NCBI RefSeq assembly: GCF_041677825.1
Contig: NZ_JBAYPG010000005.1
Coordinates: 1 to 64,000 of the forward strand
DNA: 64,000 bases
Origin: Castellaniella sp041677825
Lineage (GTDB): Bacteria > Pseudomonadota > Gammaproteobacteria > Burkholderiales > Burkholderiaceae_B
Direction of reading: 5' to 3'
The notes beneath the pieces were generated by a model, which was not told the DNA's origin, made no database searches, and saw nothing but the letters and a program-made list of their open reading frames with translations. This document shows positions 31,670-39,938 of this stretch, in pieces (the first letter of the stretch is position 1; each line of letters begins with the position of its first letter). A program made the position numbers and the translations under genes.

Positions 31670-32774
31670 ATGGAAGCAGAACGCCAGAACCAGATCATCC
31701 ACCATATCGAAGACGGCCTCGAGCGCCAGGCCGCCTTACGGAGGTATCTTTGACTACGATGCCAAGGCCGAACGCCTGCTGGTCGTCAATGCCGAACTCG
31801 AAAATCCCGACATCTGGAATGATCCCGAACACGCCCAGGCACTGGGGCGCGAGAAAAAATCCCTCGATACCATCGTCCAGACCCTGACCGAACTCGAAAG
31901 CGAGCTGCTCGATGCGCGCGAACTCTACGAGCTGGCCAGCGACGAAGACGACGACGCCTCGCTGCTGGCCATAGAGGCCGATTGCGCCACCCTCAACGAG
32001 CGCCTCGAGGCGCTCGAGTTCCGGCGCATGTTCTCCAATCCGGCCGACCCGCTCAATTGCTTCGTCGACATACAGGCCGGCGCCGGGGGCACCGAGGCCC
32101 AGGACTGGGCCGCCATGCTGCTGCGCCAGTATCTGCACTACGGCGAGCACAAGGGCTTCAAGGCCGAGATTCTCGAAGAGTCCGAAGGCGATATCGCCGG
32201 CATCAAGTCGGCCACCGTCAAGTTCGAGGGCGAATACGCCTATGGGCTCCTGCGTACCGAAACAGGCGTGCACAGGCTGGTGCGCAAAAGCCCGTTCGAT
32301 TCGTCCAACGGGCGGCACACCTCATTTGCGAGCGTCTTCGTCTACCCTGAAATCGATGATTCGTTCGAAATCGAGATCAATCCGGCCGATCTGCGCATCG
32401 ACACCTATCGCGCCAGCGGTGCCGGCGGGCAGCATATCAACAAGACCGACTCGGCGGTGCGCATCACGCACCAGCCGACCGGCATCGTGGTGCAGTGCCA
32501 GAACGACCGCTCCCAGCACCGCAACCGCGCCGAAGCCATGCAGATGCTCAAATCGCGCCTGTACGAGCTCGAAATGCGCAACCGCATGGCCGAACAGCAG
32601 AAGCTCGAAGACAGCAAGAGCGATGTGGGCTGGGGCCATCAGATCCGATCCTACGTGCTCGACCAGAGCCGCATCAAGGATTTGCGCACCGGGGTCGAAA
32701 TATCGAACACGCAGAAAGTGCTGGATGGCGACCTCGACCCCTTCATTACCGCCAGCCTCAAGCAAGGCATCTGA
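31670..32774 (+). CDS. prfB: Peptide chain release factor 2, expressed by programmed +1 frameshift
   Basis: RF2 terminates translation at UAA and UGA. The coding sequence is two frames: 31670-31750 (27 codons, then in-frame TGA) and, after skipping one base, 31752-32774, giving 367 residues. The shift site CTT-TGA-C is preceded by GGAGG three bases upstream, the classic autoregulatory signal. The protein has the stop-codon recognition tripeptide in KSPFDSSNGRH and the catalytic GGQ in SGAGGQHINKTDSAV. lysS follows three bases after the stop, the usual prfB-lysS pair. Confidence 0.96.
31740..31755 (+). promoter_or_regulatory. RF2 programmed +1 frameshift site
   Basis: The sequence GGAGGTATCTTTGAC places an internal Shine-Dalgarno three bases before the CTT slippery codon, followed by TGA and C. 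When RF2 is scarce the ribosome slips from CTT to TTT and continues with GAC (Asp). This gives negative feedback on RF2 level. The motif departs slightly from the commonest form (AGGGGG replaced by CGGAGG). Confidence 0.93.
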
Positions 32775-32777
32775 TTC

Positions 32778-34292
32778 ATGACCCACCCCCTTGATTCCAG
32801 TACCGAAGAAAACCGCCTGATCGCCGAGCGGCGCAGCAAACTGTCCGCCCTGAGGGCGCGCGGGCCCGCCTACCCGAACGACTTCCAGCCCGATGTGCAT
32901 GCAGCCGATCTGCACGCCGAGTTCGATGCGTACGATGACGCCGCTCTGGAGCAACTCGACCGGCATGTCCGCATCGCCGGCCGCATGATGCTCAAGCGAG
33001 TCATGGGCAAGGCCAGTTTCGCGACCCTCCAGGATGGCAGCGGCCGCATGCAGTTGTACCTCGATCGCGGCCTGCTGGGCGAGGCCGACTATGCCGCCTT
33101 CAAGACGTGGGACATCGGCGATATCCTGGGTGCCGAAGGCGTCGTCTTCAAGACACGCAAGGGCGAACTCTCGGTGCGTGTGCAGCATGTACGCCTGCTG
33201 TCCAAGGCCCTGAGGCCCCTGCCCGATAAATTTCACGGGGTGGCCGATCTCGAACTGCGCTACCGGCAGCGCTATGTGGATCTCATCATGACCGAATCCA
33301 CACGGCAGACCTTTCTGCAGCGCAGCCAGATCATCACCACCTTGCGCAGCCTGATGACCGACGCGGGGTTTCTGGAAGTGGAAACCCCCATGCTGCATCC
33401 GATTCCTGGTGGCGCCGCAGCGCGGCCTTTCGTGACGCACCACAACGCGCTCGACATGCAGATGTACCTGCGCATCGCCCCCGAACTCTATCCCAAGCGC
33501 CTGATCGTGGGGGGCTTCGATCGGGTCTTCGAAATCAACCGCAATTTCCGCAACGAAGGGGTGAGCCCGCGCCACAATCCGGAATTCACGATGATGGAAT
33601 TCTACGCAGCCTACGCCGACTATCATTGGCTGATGGACTTCACCGAACGCCTGATCCGGGAAACCACCTTGCGCGCCTGCGGGCATACGGACCTGACCTA
33701 CCAGGGCCAGGCCCTCGATCTGGGCCGGCCATTCGAACGCCTGACCATCGCCCAGGCGATCCTCAAGCACGCACCGCACTACACGCACGCGCAACTGAAT
33801 GATGCCGCCTTCATCCGTGCCGAACTGCAGCGACTCGGGGTGGACACCCAGGCGCCAGCGCTGGCGCAGGCCGGTCCGGGCGCGCTGCAACTGGCCTTGT
33901 TCGAGGAAGCCGCCGAAGAAAAGCTGTGGCACCCCACCTTCATCATCGATTATCCGGTAGAAGTCTCACCCCTGGCGCGGGCATCCGACACACGCGAAGG
34001 CATTACCGAGCGCTTCGAGCTGTTTGCCTGTGGCCGTGAAATCGCCAACGGTTTCTCGGAGCTCAACGACCCCGAAGATCAGGCGGCCCGCTTCCTGGCA
34101 CAGGTGCAGGCCAAGGACGCGGGCGACGAAGAAGCCATGTACTATGATGCCGACTACGTGCGGGCACTGGAATATGGCATGCCGCCGACCGGCGGCTGTG
34201 GCATCGGGGTGGATCGGCTGGTCATGATGCTGACCGACAACCCCAACATACGCGACGTGATCCTGTTCCCCCATTTGCGGCCGGAAGACTGA
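32778..34292 (+). CDS. lysS: Lysyl-tRNA synthetase, class II
   Basis: LysRS charges tRNA-Lys in the cytoplasm. The 504-residue protein has an N-terminal OB-fold anticodon-binding domain (RIAGRMMLKRVMGKASFATL) and a class II core: motif 2 in RNFRNEGVSPRHNPEFTMME and motif 3 in GCGIGVDRLVMMLTD. The second gene of the prfB-lysS pair. The last codons, including the stop, are duplicated immediately downstream (34301-34328). Confidence 0.97.
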   Translation: MTHPLDSSTEENRLIAERRSKLSALRARGPAYPNDFQPDVHAADLHAEFDAYDDAALEQLDRHVRIAGRMMLKRVMGKASFATLQDGSGRMQLYLDRGLLGEADYAAFKTWDIGDILGAEGVVFKTRKGELSVRVQHVRLLSKALRPLPDKFHGVADLELRYRQRYVDLIMTESTRQTFLQRSQIITTLRSLMTDAGFLEVETPMLHPIPGGAAARPFVTHHNALDMQMYLRIAPELYPKRLIVGGFDRVFEINRNFRNEGVSPRHNPEFTMMEFYAAYADYHWLMDFTERLIRETTLRACGHTDLTYQGQALDLGRPFERLTIAQAILKHAPHYTHAQLNDAAFIRAELQRLGVDTQAPALAQAGPGALQLALFEEAAEEKLWHPTFIIDYPVEVSPLARASDTREGITERFELFACGREIANGFSELNDPEDQAARFLAQVQAKDAGDEEAMYYDADYVRALEYGMPPTGGCGIGVDRLVMMLTDNPNIRDVILFPHLRPED

Positions 34293-34328
34293 CCCCGCTG
34301 ATTTGCGGCCGGAAGACTGATCCTGCTG
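34273..34328 (+). repeat. 28-base tandem duplication of the lysS 3' end
   Basis: Unit 1 (34273-34300) contains the final lysS codons and the TGA; unit 2 (34301-34328) repeats it with two C-to-T differences. The copy starts ATTTGCGGCCGGAAGACTGA in both units. It looks like a local slippage duplication outside the coding frame. The rest of 34329-34430 is GC-rich with no gene seen. Confidence 0.85.
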
Positions 34329-34430
34329 GCTGGCGTGGCCGGCTGGCCACGGCCTCGAGCCGGTAAGGGGCCAGGCCTGCCAGTGCCCGAAACCATGCGG
34401 GGCAGCGCAGAGACCCCGGTACCCGCCGCT

Positions 34431-34754
34431 TCAGACGGTGAACGACTCACCGCAACCGCAGGCCCCCTTTTCGTTGGGGTTGTGAAAACGGAAGCCTTCG
34501 TTCAGGCCTTCGCGGGCGTAGTCCAGTTCGGTACCGTGCAGATAAGGCAGGCTGTCGGGCGCCACATACACCTTCGCCCCGAACTGCTCGAAGAGCTCGT
34601 CCTGGGGGTCGGCCGAATCGACATATTCGAGCTGGTACGAAAACCCGGAACAGCCCGATGACTTGACCCCAAGGCGCAGGCCCAGACCTTTGCCGCGGGT
34701 TTCCAGATGGCGGCGAATCTGCACCGCCGCCTGCTCAGTAAGTGTGACAGACAC
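34431..34754 (-). CDS. iscA: Iron-sulfur cluster assembly protein IscA
   Basis: IscA is an A-type carrier that helps build or deliver Fe-S clusters. From GTG at 34754 the product is 107 residues, the exact usual IscA length, beginning (V/M)SVTLTEQAA; GAGAGG is correctly spaced. An ATG at 34775 would overlap the iscU end and add seven atypical residues. The three ligand cysteines are present (SSGCSGFSY and GACGCGESF). It is the last gene of the isc set here; no hscB, hscA or fdx follows. Confidence 0.92.
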   Translation of the reverse strand: MSVTLTEQAAVQIRRHLETRGKGLGLRLGVKSSGCSGFSYQLEYVDSADPQDELFEQFGAKVYVAPDSLPYLHGTELDYAREGLNEGFRFHNPNEKGACGCGESFTV

Positions 34755-34764
34755 GATAGACCTC

Positions 34765-35154
34765 TCAGTTGGCATGCTTGCCTTGGTAATCTACCACAGC
34801 CGCCGCAATCGCATCGAGCGCGAGCAAGGCACAGTGCAGTTTGTCCTGCGGCAGCTGCAGTGGCCCGACGATATCCCCACTGCTCATGCCCTGCAGTTGG
34901 GCCAGGCTCAGTCCAGGCAGAACTTCGGCCAGCAGGGCCCCCGTCGCGATCAGGGCCCCACAACCGTACGCCCTGAAGCAGGCCGCATCCACAACGCCAT
35001 TGCGCACGCGAATCTGCAACTTGAGCACCTGCCCCAGCTGGGGTGAGCCGACCAGGGCCGTAGCGACCTCGGGGTCGGTCGCGTCGAACGATCCAACACC
35101 TTGTGGATTTCGGTAACGCTGCTCTACGGCAGGGCCATACTTCGCAAGAGCCAT
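34765..35154 (-). CDS. IscU-like scaffold protein with degenerate active site
   Basis: The 129-residue protein aligns by eye with IscU over its whole length (NPQGVGSFD; LKLQIRV; YGCG; HC). IscU normally builds [2Fe-2S] clusters on Cys37, Cys63 and Cys106 with Asp39 promoting release. Here the second and third cysteines remain (Cys65; His107-Cys108). The first Cys-Gly-Asp is replaced by Leu40-Gly-Gln42 (GSPQLGQV), and the HscA-recognition motif LPPVK reads LPQDK (101-105). The gene sits in the normal place between iscS and iscA. It may be a non-functional or re-purposed scaffold. An ATG at 35154 is used; the codon before it is TTG. Confidence 0.88.
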   Translation of the reverse strand: MALAKYGPAVEQRYRNPQGVGSFDATDPEVATALVGSPQLGQVLKLQIRVRNGVVDAACFRAYGCGALIATGALLAEVLPGLSLAQLQGMSSGDIVGPLQLPQDKLHCALLALDAIAAAVVDYQGKHAN

Positions 35155-35164
35155 CAAAAGACCA

Positions 35165-36388
35165 TCAGCAGATCAGCGCCCAGTCTGCCGGCAGGCGGCC
35201 CGACTGGCGCATTTCCCAAAGGGGCGACAATTCGCGCAGGCGCAGGATTTCGGCGCGCAAGCGCTGCGCTGCGAATTCGATCTCGGCCTGGGTGGTGAAG
35301 CGCCCCAGGGAGATGCGCAATGAGCTGTGGGCCAGCGCATCGCTGCGGCCCATGGCCCTGAGGACGTGCGACGGCTCGAGGTTGGACGACGTACAGGCCG
35401 AACCGCTGGAGAGCGCCAGTTCGGGCACGGACATGAGCAGGGCCTCGCCTTCGATATGGCTCACGCTGAAATTGAGCGTGTGCGCAACCCTGTGCTCGGG
35501 GTGTCCGTTCAGATGGATATCGGGCATGTCGGACAGCCGGGCCCACAAGGCATCACGCAGCGCCCGGATACGCGCAATCTCGGTGTGCATGAGTTCTTCT
35601 GCCAGGGCATAGGCGGCGCCCATGCCAACGATCTGGTGCGTGGCCAGGGTGCCTGAACGCAGGCCTCTTTCATGCCCGCCGCCGTGCATCTGCGCCATCA
35701 GGCGCACGCGCGGCTTGCGGCGCACGTACAAGGCACCGATCCCCTTGGGCCCGTAGGTCTTGTGGGCCGACATGGACAGCAGGTCGACCCCCAGGGCCTG
35801 GACGTCGATGGGCAGTTTACCGGTCGCCTGTGCCGCATCGGCATGGAACAGAATCCCCTTCTCGCGACACAGCGCCGCCAGCGCCGCAATATCGAGGATC
35901 ACGCCGGTTTCATTGTTGACCAGCATCATGGAGACCAGCAGCGTGTCGGCCCTGAGCACACGCGCCAGTGTCTCGGGCTCGACGAGGCCGTCGGGCCCGG
36001 TATCGAGGTACGTGACCTCGAACCCCTGCTGCTCGAGTGCGAGGCAGGTATCGAGCACCGCCTTGTGTTCAGTGCGCACCGTGACGATGTGCCGGCCCCG
36101 CCCCTGGTGGAACTGGGCGACCCCCTTGAGCGCCAGATTGTCGGATTCGGTCGCACCCGACGTGAACACGATCTCGCGCGGATCTGCGTGAATCAGGCTT
36201 GCCACCTGGGCGCGCGCCTGTTCGACTGCGTCCTGGGCCTGCCAGCCCCAGGCATGACTGGTGGATGCCGGGTTGCCGAAATCATCTGCGAGCCACGGCA
36301 CCATGGCGTCGACCACACGCCGATCCACTGGGGTGGTCGCTGCATGATCGAGGTAAATGGGGCGATCCTGTAACAGATCGAACGACAT
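35165..36388 (-). CDS. iscS: Cysteine desulfurase IscS
   Basis: IscS is a PLP enzyme that removes sulfur from cysteine and hands it to Fe-S scaffolds and tRNA-thiolation partners. The 407-residue protein has the PLP lysine in SAHKTYGPKG (around 207) and the persulfide cysteine in SSGSACTSSNLEPSHVL (around 330). Start ATG at 36388 follows CAGGAG. The C-terminal end (SPLWEM...) contains the region that contacts IscU in relatives. It follows iscR by 16 bases and is in the same operon. Confidence 0.95.
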   Translation of the reverse strand: MSFDLLQDRPIYLDHAATTPVDRRVVDAMVPWLADDFGNPASTSHAWGWQAQDAVEQARAQVASLIHADPREIVFTSGATESDNLALKGVAQFHQGRGRHIVTVRTEHKAVLDTCLALEQQGFEVTYLDTGPDGLVEPETLARVLRADTLLVSMMLVNNETGVILDIAALAALCREKGILFHADAAQATGKLPIDVQALGVDLLSMSAHKTYGPKGIGALYVRRKPRVRLMAQMHGGGHERGLRSGTLATHQIVGMGAAYALAEELMHTEIARIRALRDALWARLSDMPDIHLNGHPEHRVAHTLNFSVSHIEGEALLMSVPELALSSGSACTSSNLEPSHVLRAMGRSDALAHSSLRISLGRFTTQAEIEFAAQRLRAEILRLRELSPLWEMRQSGRLPADWALIC

Positions 36389-36404
36389 GCAGGCTCCTGG
36401 AGGT

Positions 36405-36923
36405 TCAGGCCGAAACGGTGTCCTGCACCGAAGTGACGGCCATGGGACTGGCGGACGGGGCCTTGCGCCGCTGGCGCAACTGGCCCGATTCTTGCCATTC
36501 GCGCAGCCTTTCCTGGTCGGCCAGGTCCTGCAGCGACACCGAATCAAGATAGTCGACCATCTTGCGATTGAGCGTGGCCCAGAGATCGTGCGTCATGCAC
36601 TTGCCCGTATGGCCGTTGCGCCCGATGTTGCAGTTTTCCTTGCCGCCACAGCTGGTGGCATCCAGTGGTTCGTCGACCGCAAAGATGATGTCGGCCACCG
36701 AGATATCACGCGCATGGCGTGCCAGAGTATACCCCCCGCCCGGACCGCGCACACTGTCGACCAGTTCATGGCGCCGCAACTTGCCAAACAGCTGCTCGAG
36801 ATAGGACAACGAAATGTTCTGGCGCCCGCTGATGGCTGCCAGCGTAACCGGACCACTATGATGTCGCAAGGCGAGATCGATCATGGCCGTGACGGCAAAG
36901 CGCCCCTTGGTGGTCAAACGCAT
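36405..36923 (-). CDS. iscR: Fe-S-cluster-sensing regulator IscR
   Basis: IscR is an Rrf2-family DNA-binding protein that, in its [2Fe-2S] form, represses the isc operon. The 172-residue product has an N-terminal winged helix (MRLTTKGRFAVTAMIDLAL ... RGPGGGYTLAR) and the cluster ligands Cys92, Cys98, Cys109 and His112. The spacing between the second and third cysteines is five residues longer than in E. coli. It is the first gene of iscRSUA and is preceded by predicted type-1 IscR sites. Confidence 0.95.
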   Translation of the reverse strand: MRLTTKGRFAVTAMIDLALRHHSGPVTLAAISGRQNISLSYLEQLFGKLRRHELVDSVRGPGGGYTLARHARDISVADIIFAVDEPLDATSCGGKENCNIGRNGHTGKCMTHDLWATLNRKMVDYLDSVSLQDLADQERLREWQESGQLRQRRKAPSASPMAVTSVQDTVSA

Positions 36924-36979
36924 GGTGATATCCTTTGTGACATTGACGGGTGAATGGGAAACCCGCGGCTGCCCGGGGA

Positions 36980-37004
36980 ATTCCTGACTGATGCAGTCAA
37001 GTAT
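36980..37004 (-). promoter_or_regulatory. Type-1 IscR operator overlapping the iscR promoter
   Basis: This 25-base pseudopalindrome matches the E. coli type-1 IscR consensus at about 23 of 25 positions, with core CTGACT...AGTCAAG. It overlaps a -10-like TATACT on the minus strand (37004-36999), 57-80 bases before the iscR start. Binding of holo-IscR would repress transcription, so the operon is predicted to be autoregulated. Confidence 0.75.
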
Positions 37005-37011
37005 AGCGCCT

Positions 37012-37036
37012 TTACCCGACGAGAATAGTCAACTTT
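37012..37036 (-). promoter_or_regulatory. Second, weaker type-1 IscR site
   Basis: A second 25-base window matches the same consensus at about 21 positions (core CCCGAC...AGTCAAC). Its centre is 32 bases, about three helical turns, from the first site. Two adjacent sites upstream of iscR are usual in E. coli, so the pair strengthens the call. Confidence 0.55.
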
Positions 37037-37056
37037 AGGGTTATTCGATCAGCAGA

Positions 37057-37072
37057 GTTGACGCAAGTCAAC
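37057..37072. promoter_or_regulatory. Perfect palindrome upstream of the iscR sites
   Basis: GTTGAC-GCAA-GTCAAC is a perfect 6-base dyad with a 4-base centre. It resembles half of the GTTGACT seen in the neighbouring IscR sites but has different spacing. It may be a further site of IscR or another regulator, or a hairpin in transcripts running leftwards from 37203. Confidence 0.45.
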
Positions 37073-37156
37073 CCCTGAAGCCCCGTCACCCCAGACGAGG
37101 AATACACGGTACGCGATGGGCTGACGATGCTGCGGGCGATGTTGCGGACAGAATCG

Positions 37157-37177
37157 AAAAAGGCGCCCGACGGCGCC
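37157..37177 (-). terminator. Rho-independent terminator after the phosphatase gene
   Basis: On the minus strand GGCGCC-GTCG-GGCGCC forms a tight six-base GC stem with a 4-base loop, followed by TTTTT. It lies about 25 bases beyond the stop of the low-molecular-weight phosphatase gene (37203), and would isolate that gene from the iscR promoter. Confidence 0.85.
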
Positions 37178-37202
37178 ATTTGTGGGTTTTGCCACAGGTG
37201 TA

Positions 37203-37691
37203 TCAGGCTGCCTGATACTGCAGCACCCGCTTGCGAACGAGTTCGAGCACCCCCTGGGTGGCATCTTCGATGTAATCGAGTACCTTCACGAAACCCTCGG
37301 GACCGCCGTAGTACGGATCGGGTACCGTGGCTTCTTCGAATTCATTCGAGAAGCGCATGAGCAGCATGAGCTTGTGGTGGTAGATCTTGGGGCAACGCTG
37401 CTGCAGCGCCGAGAGGTTTTCCCAATCCATGGCCAGAATGAGATCTGCGTCGCGAAAATCTTCGGGCTGTATCTGCCGCGCGACATAACTGGACAGATCA
37501 TACCCACGCTTCTGGGCTGCTGCCTGTGCACGCGCATCAGGGGCTTCGCCCACATGGAAATGATGGGTGGCTGCCGAATCGACCGAAACTGCATCAGACA
37601 GGCCAGCTTCGTTGACGATGTGCTGGAAGACGCCCCGGGCAGTAGGGGAGCGACAAATGCTGCCTGTGCAGACAAAGAGTACCTTATGCAT
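37203..37691 (-). CDS. Low-molecular-weight protein tyrosine phosphatase
   Basis: This 162-residue cytoplasmic enzyme begins MHKVLFVCTGSICRSPTA, which contains the P-loop C-X5-R-S (Cys8, Arg14); Asn of the usual CTGNICRS is Ser here. The general acid is in VPDPYYGG. Members dephosphorylate protein tyrosines, often in exopolysaccharide control, but no kinase gene is nearby. In related genomes this gene also neighbours iscR. Start at 37691 is chosen over an upstream start adding ten residues. Confidence 0.9.
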   Translation of the reverse strand: MHKVLFVCTGSICRSPTARGVFQHIVNEAGLSDAVSVDSAATHHFHVGEAPDARAQAAAQKRGYDLSSYVARQIQPEDFRDADLILAMDWENLSALQQRCPKIYHHKLMLLMRFSNEFEEATVPDPYYGGPEGFVKVLDYIEDATQGVLELVRKRVLQYQAA

Positions 37692-37763
37692 GATAGGTGA
37701 AAGTGTGAGGGAAAACCCCAAACTTGTCCAGCATTTTTGGACGAAAACAGCAAAAATTGTGAG

Positions 37764-39812
37764 TCAGGACAACAGCGCCCGACTCTTGAGCGCGTTCAGG
37801 GCATCACGTGCCCGGGCGGCCTGCTCGAATTCGAGATTGCGCGCATGCTCGTTCATGCTCTGCTCAAGGCGACGGATCTCGCGAGCCAGTGCCTTTTCAT
37901 CATGCAAGGCGGCCTCGTCATAGGCGCTTGCTTCAACGACGGGCAGATTCGGACTCACGCCATCGATCAGATCACGCACGGCCTTGCTCACGCCGCGCGC
38001 CGTGATGCCATGGGCCCGATTGAACGCTTCCTGCTTTTCACGCCGGCGCGCGGTTTCATCCATGGCCCGGCGCATGGAATCGGTGATCTGCTCGGCATAC
38101 AGGATGGCCTGGCCATTCAGGTTGCGGGCCGCCCTGCCCATGGTCTGGATCAGGCTGCGCTCGGAACGCAGAAAACCCTCTTTGTCCGCATCGAGAATCG
38201 CCACCAGGGAGACTTCAGGGATATCCAGCCCCTCGCGCAGCAGGTTGATCCCCACGAGCACATCAAAGGCCCCGAGACGCAGATCCCGGATGATTTCGAC
38301 CCGCTCGACGGTATCGATATCCGAATGCAGATAGCGTACCTTGAGGCCGTTTTCCTGCAGATACTCGGTGAGATCCTCGGCCATGCGTTTGGTGAGGGTC
38401 GTGACGAGCACGCGCTCATGGCGGGCGATGCGCAGTTTCGCTTCGCCCAGCAGGTCATCGACCTGGGTACGTGCGGGGCGCACCTCTACAGCGGGATCCA
38501 CCAGGCCGGTGGGCCGCACCACCTGCTCGACCACCTGGTCGGCGTGGGCGGCCTCGTAGGGGCCTGGAGTGGCCGAGACGAAAATGCATTGCGGCATGCG
38601 CGCCTCGAACTCTTCCAGCCGCAAGGGGCGGTTGTCAAGTGCCGATGGCAAGCGAAAGCCAAAATTGACCAGTGTTTCCTTGCGCGAACGATCGCCTCGG
38701 TACATGCCACCCAATTGCCCGACGGTGACGTGGCTTTCGTCGATGAACATCAGTGCCCGGCGCGGCAGATAGTCGATCAGCGTCGGTGGCGGCTCGCCCG
38801 GTGCGGCGCCGGACAGGTGCCGCGAATAGTTCTCGATGCCCTTGCAAAAGCCAAGTTCCTGCAGCATTTCAAGGTCAAAGCGGGTGCGCTGCTCGAGCCG
38901 CTGCGCCTCGACCAGACGATTGTCGGCCACCAGTTCGGCCAGCCGTATGCGCAGTTCATCCTTGATGGTGTCTATCGCGCGCAGAATGGTTTCGCGCGGC
39001 GTCACATAGTGCGAGCCCGGAAACACCGTGAAGCGCAGCAGATCCTGGATCGGCCGGCCCGTCAGGGGGTCGAACAGGGTCAGCGATTCGATCTCGTCGT
39101 CGAACAGGGTGATGCGCAGGGCGTTTTCGGCGTGTTCGGCCGGGAACACGTCGATCACCTCGCCGCGTACCCGGAACCGGCCGCGGATGAATTCCGCGTC
39201 GTTGCGTTCGTACTGCATGGAGACCAGCCGGCCCAGGATCGCCTGCCGGCCGATGTGGTCACCCGTGCGCAGCGTGAGCACCATGGCATGGTAATCACCC
39301 GGGTTGCCGATGCCATAAATGCACGAAACAGTGCCCACGATGATGGTGTCGGCGCGCTCGAGCAGGCTCTTCGTGGCCGACAGGCGCATCTGCTCGATGT
39401 GTTCGTTGATGGACGAATCCTTTTCGATGAACAGGTCGCGCGATGGTACGTAGGCCTCGGGCTGGTAATAATCGTAATACGAGACGAAATACTCGACGGC
39501 GTTGCGCGGAAAGAATTCCCGCATCTCGGCATACAGCTGGGCAGCCAGCGTCTTGTTCGGTGCCAGCACGATGGCCGGACGCCCCATGCGCGCAATGACA
39601 TTGGCCATGGTGTAGGTCTTGCCCGACCCGGTCACGCCCAGCAAGGTCTGCGCCATGAGGCCATCACGCAGACCCTGCTCGAGCAGGGCAATGGCCTCGG
39701 GCTGGTCACCCGCAGGGAGGTACGGCTGGAACAGCTGGAATGGGCTGTCGTCGAACTGAACAAACTGGCCTTGCGCAGGCAGAACTTCCATATCAATTTT
39801 TACATCCATCAT
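37764..39812 (-). CDS. uvrB: Excinuclease ABC subunit B
   Basis: UvrB is the DEAD-like helicase that verifies damage and recruits UvrC in nucleotide excision repair. The 682-residue product has Walker A GVTGSGKTYTMA, the beta-hairpin region (YYDYYQPEAYVPSRD), helicase motif FIDESHVTVGQ, motif VI QTMGRAARN and a C-terminal UVR coiled coil (IRRLEQSMNEHARNLEFEQAA). Adjacent ATGs at 39812 and 39809 are both possible starts. No LexA box is evident in the 126-base gap shared with the divergent aminotransferase gene; a GGGG-TAAA-CCCC hairpin lies there (39833-39844). Confidence 0.96.
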   Translation of the reverse strand: MMDVKIDMEVLPAQGQFVQFDDSPFQLFQPYLPAGDQPEAIALLEQGLRDGLMAQTLLGVTGSGKTYTMANVIARMGRPAIVLAPNKTLAAQLYAEMREFFPRNAVEYFVSYYDYYQPEAYVPSRDLFIEKDSSINEHIEQMRLSATKSLLERADTIIVGTVSCIYGIGNPGDYHAMVLTLRTGDHIGRQAILGRLVSMQYERNDAEFIRGRFRVRGEVIDVFPAEHAENALRITLFDDEIESLTLFDPLTGRPIQDLLRFTVFPGSHYVTPRETILRAIDTIKDELRIRLAELVADNRLVEAQRLEQRTRFDLEMLQELGFCKGIENYSRHLSGAAPGEPPPTLIDYLPRRALMFIDESHVTVGQLGGMYRGDRSRKETLVNFGFRLPSALDNRPLRLEEFEARMPQCIFVSATPGPYEAAHADQVVEQVVRPTGLVDPAVEVRPARTQVDDLLGEAKLRIARHERVLVTTLTKRMAEDLTEYLQENGLKVRYLHSDIDTVERVEIIRDLRLGAFDVLVGINLLREGLDIPEVSLVAILDADKEGFLRSERSLIQTMGRAARNLNGQAILYAEQITDSMRRAMDETARRREKQEAFNRAHGITARGVSKAVRDLIDGVSPNLPVVEASAYDEAALHDEKALAREIRRLEQSMNEHARNLEFEQAARARDALNALKSRALLS

Positions 39813-39938
39813 GGCTGTGCTGGACACCATTGGGGTAAACCCCTTATTATCACATCGTTCGTTTCCCGGACCAAGCACACCGATTTTGCGGACTACGCGC
39901 TGCAGCAGATTCTGTCCACCCACCACGGCCCACACTCC

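Noticed and set aside
32322..33932. 536-residue minus-strand frame opposite prfB and lysS
   Set aside because: It spans two well-known genes antisense and shows no domain of its own.
37737..39938. N-terminal extension of the aminotransferase frame to 37737
   Set aside because: It runs antisense through uvrB; the aminotransferase starts at 39939 with the expected length.
39813..39938. LexA box upstream of uvrB
   Set aside because: Searched by eye for CTGT-N8-ACAG and CTG-N10-CAG; only partial matches were found, unlike the perfect site before lexA.
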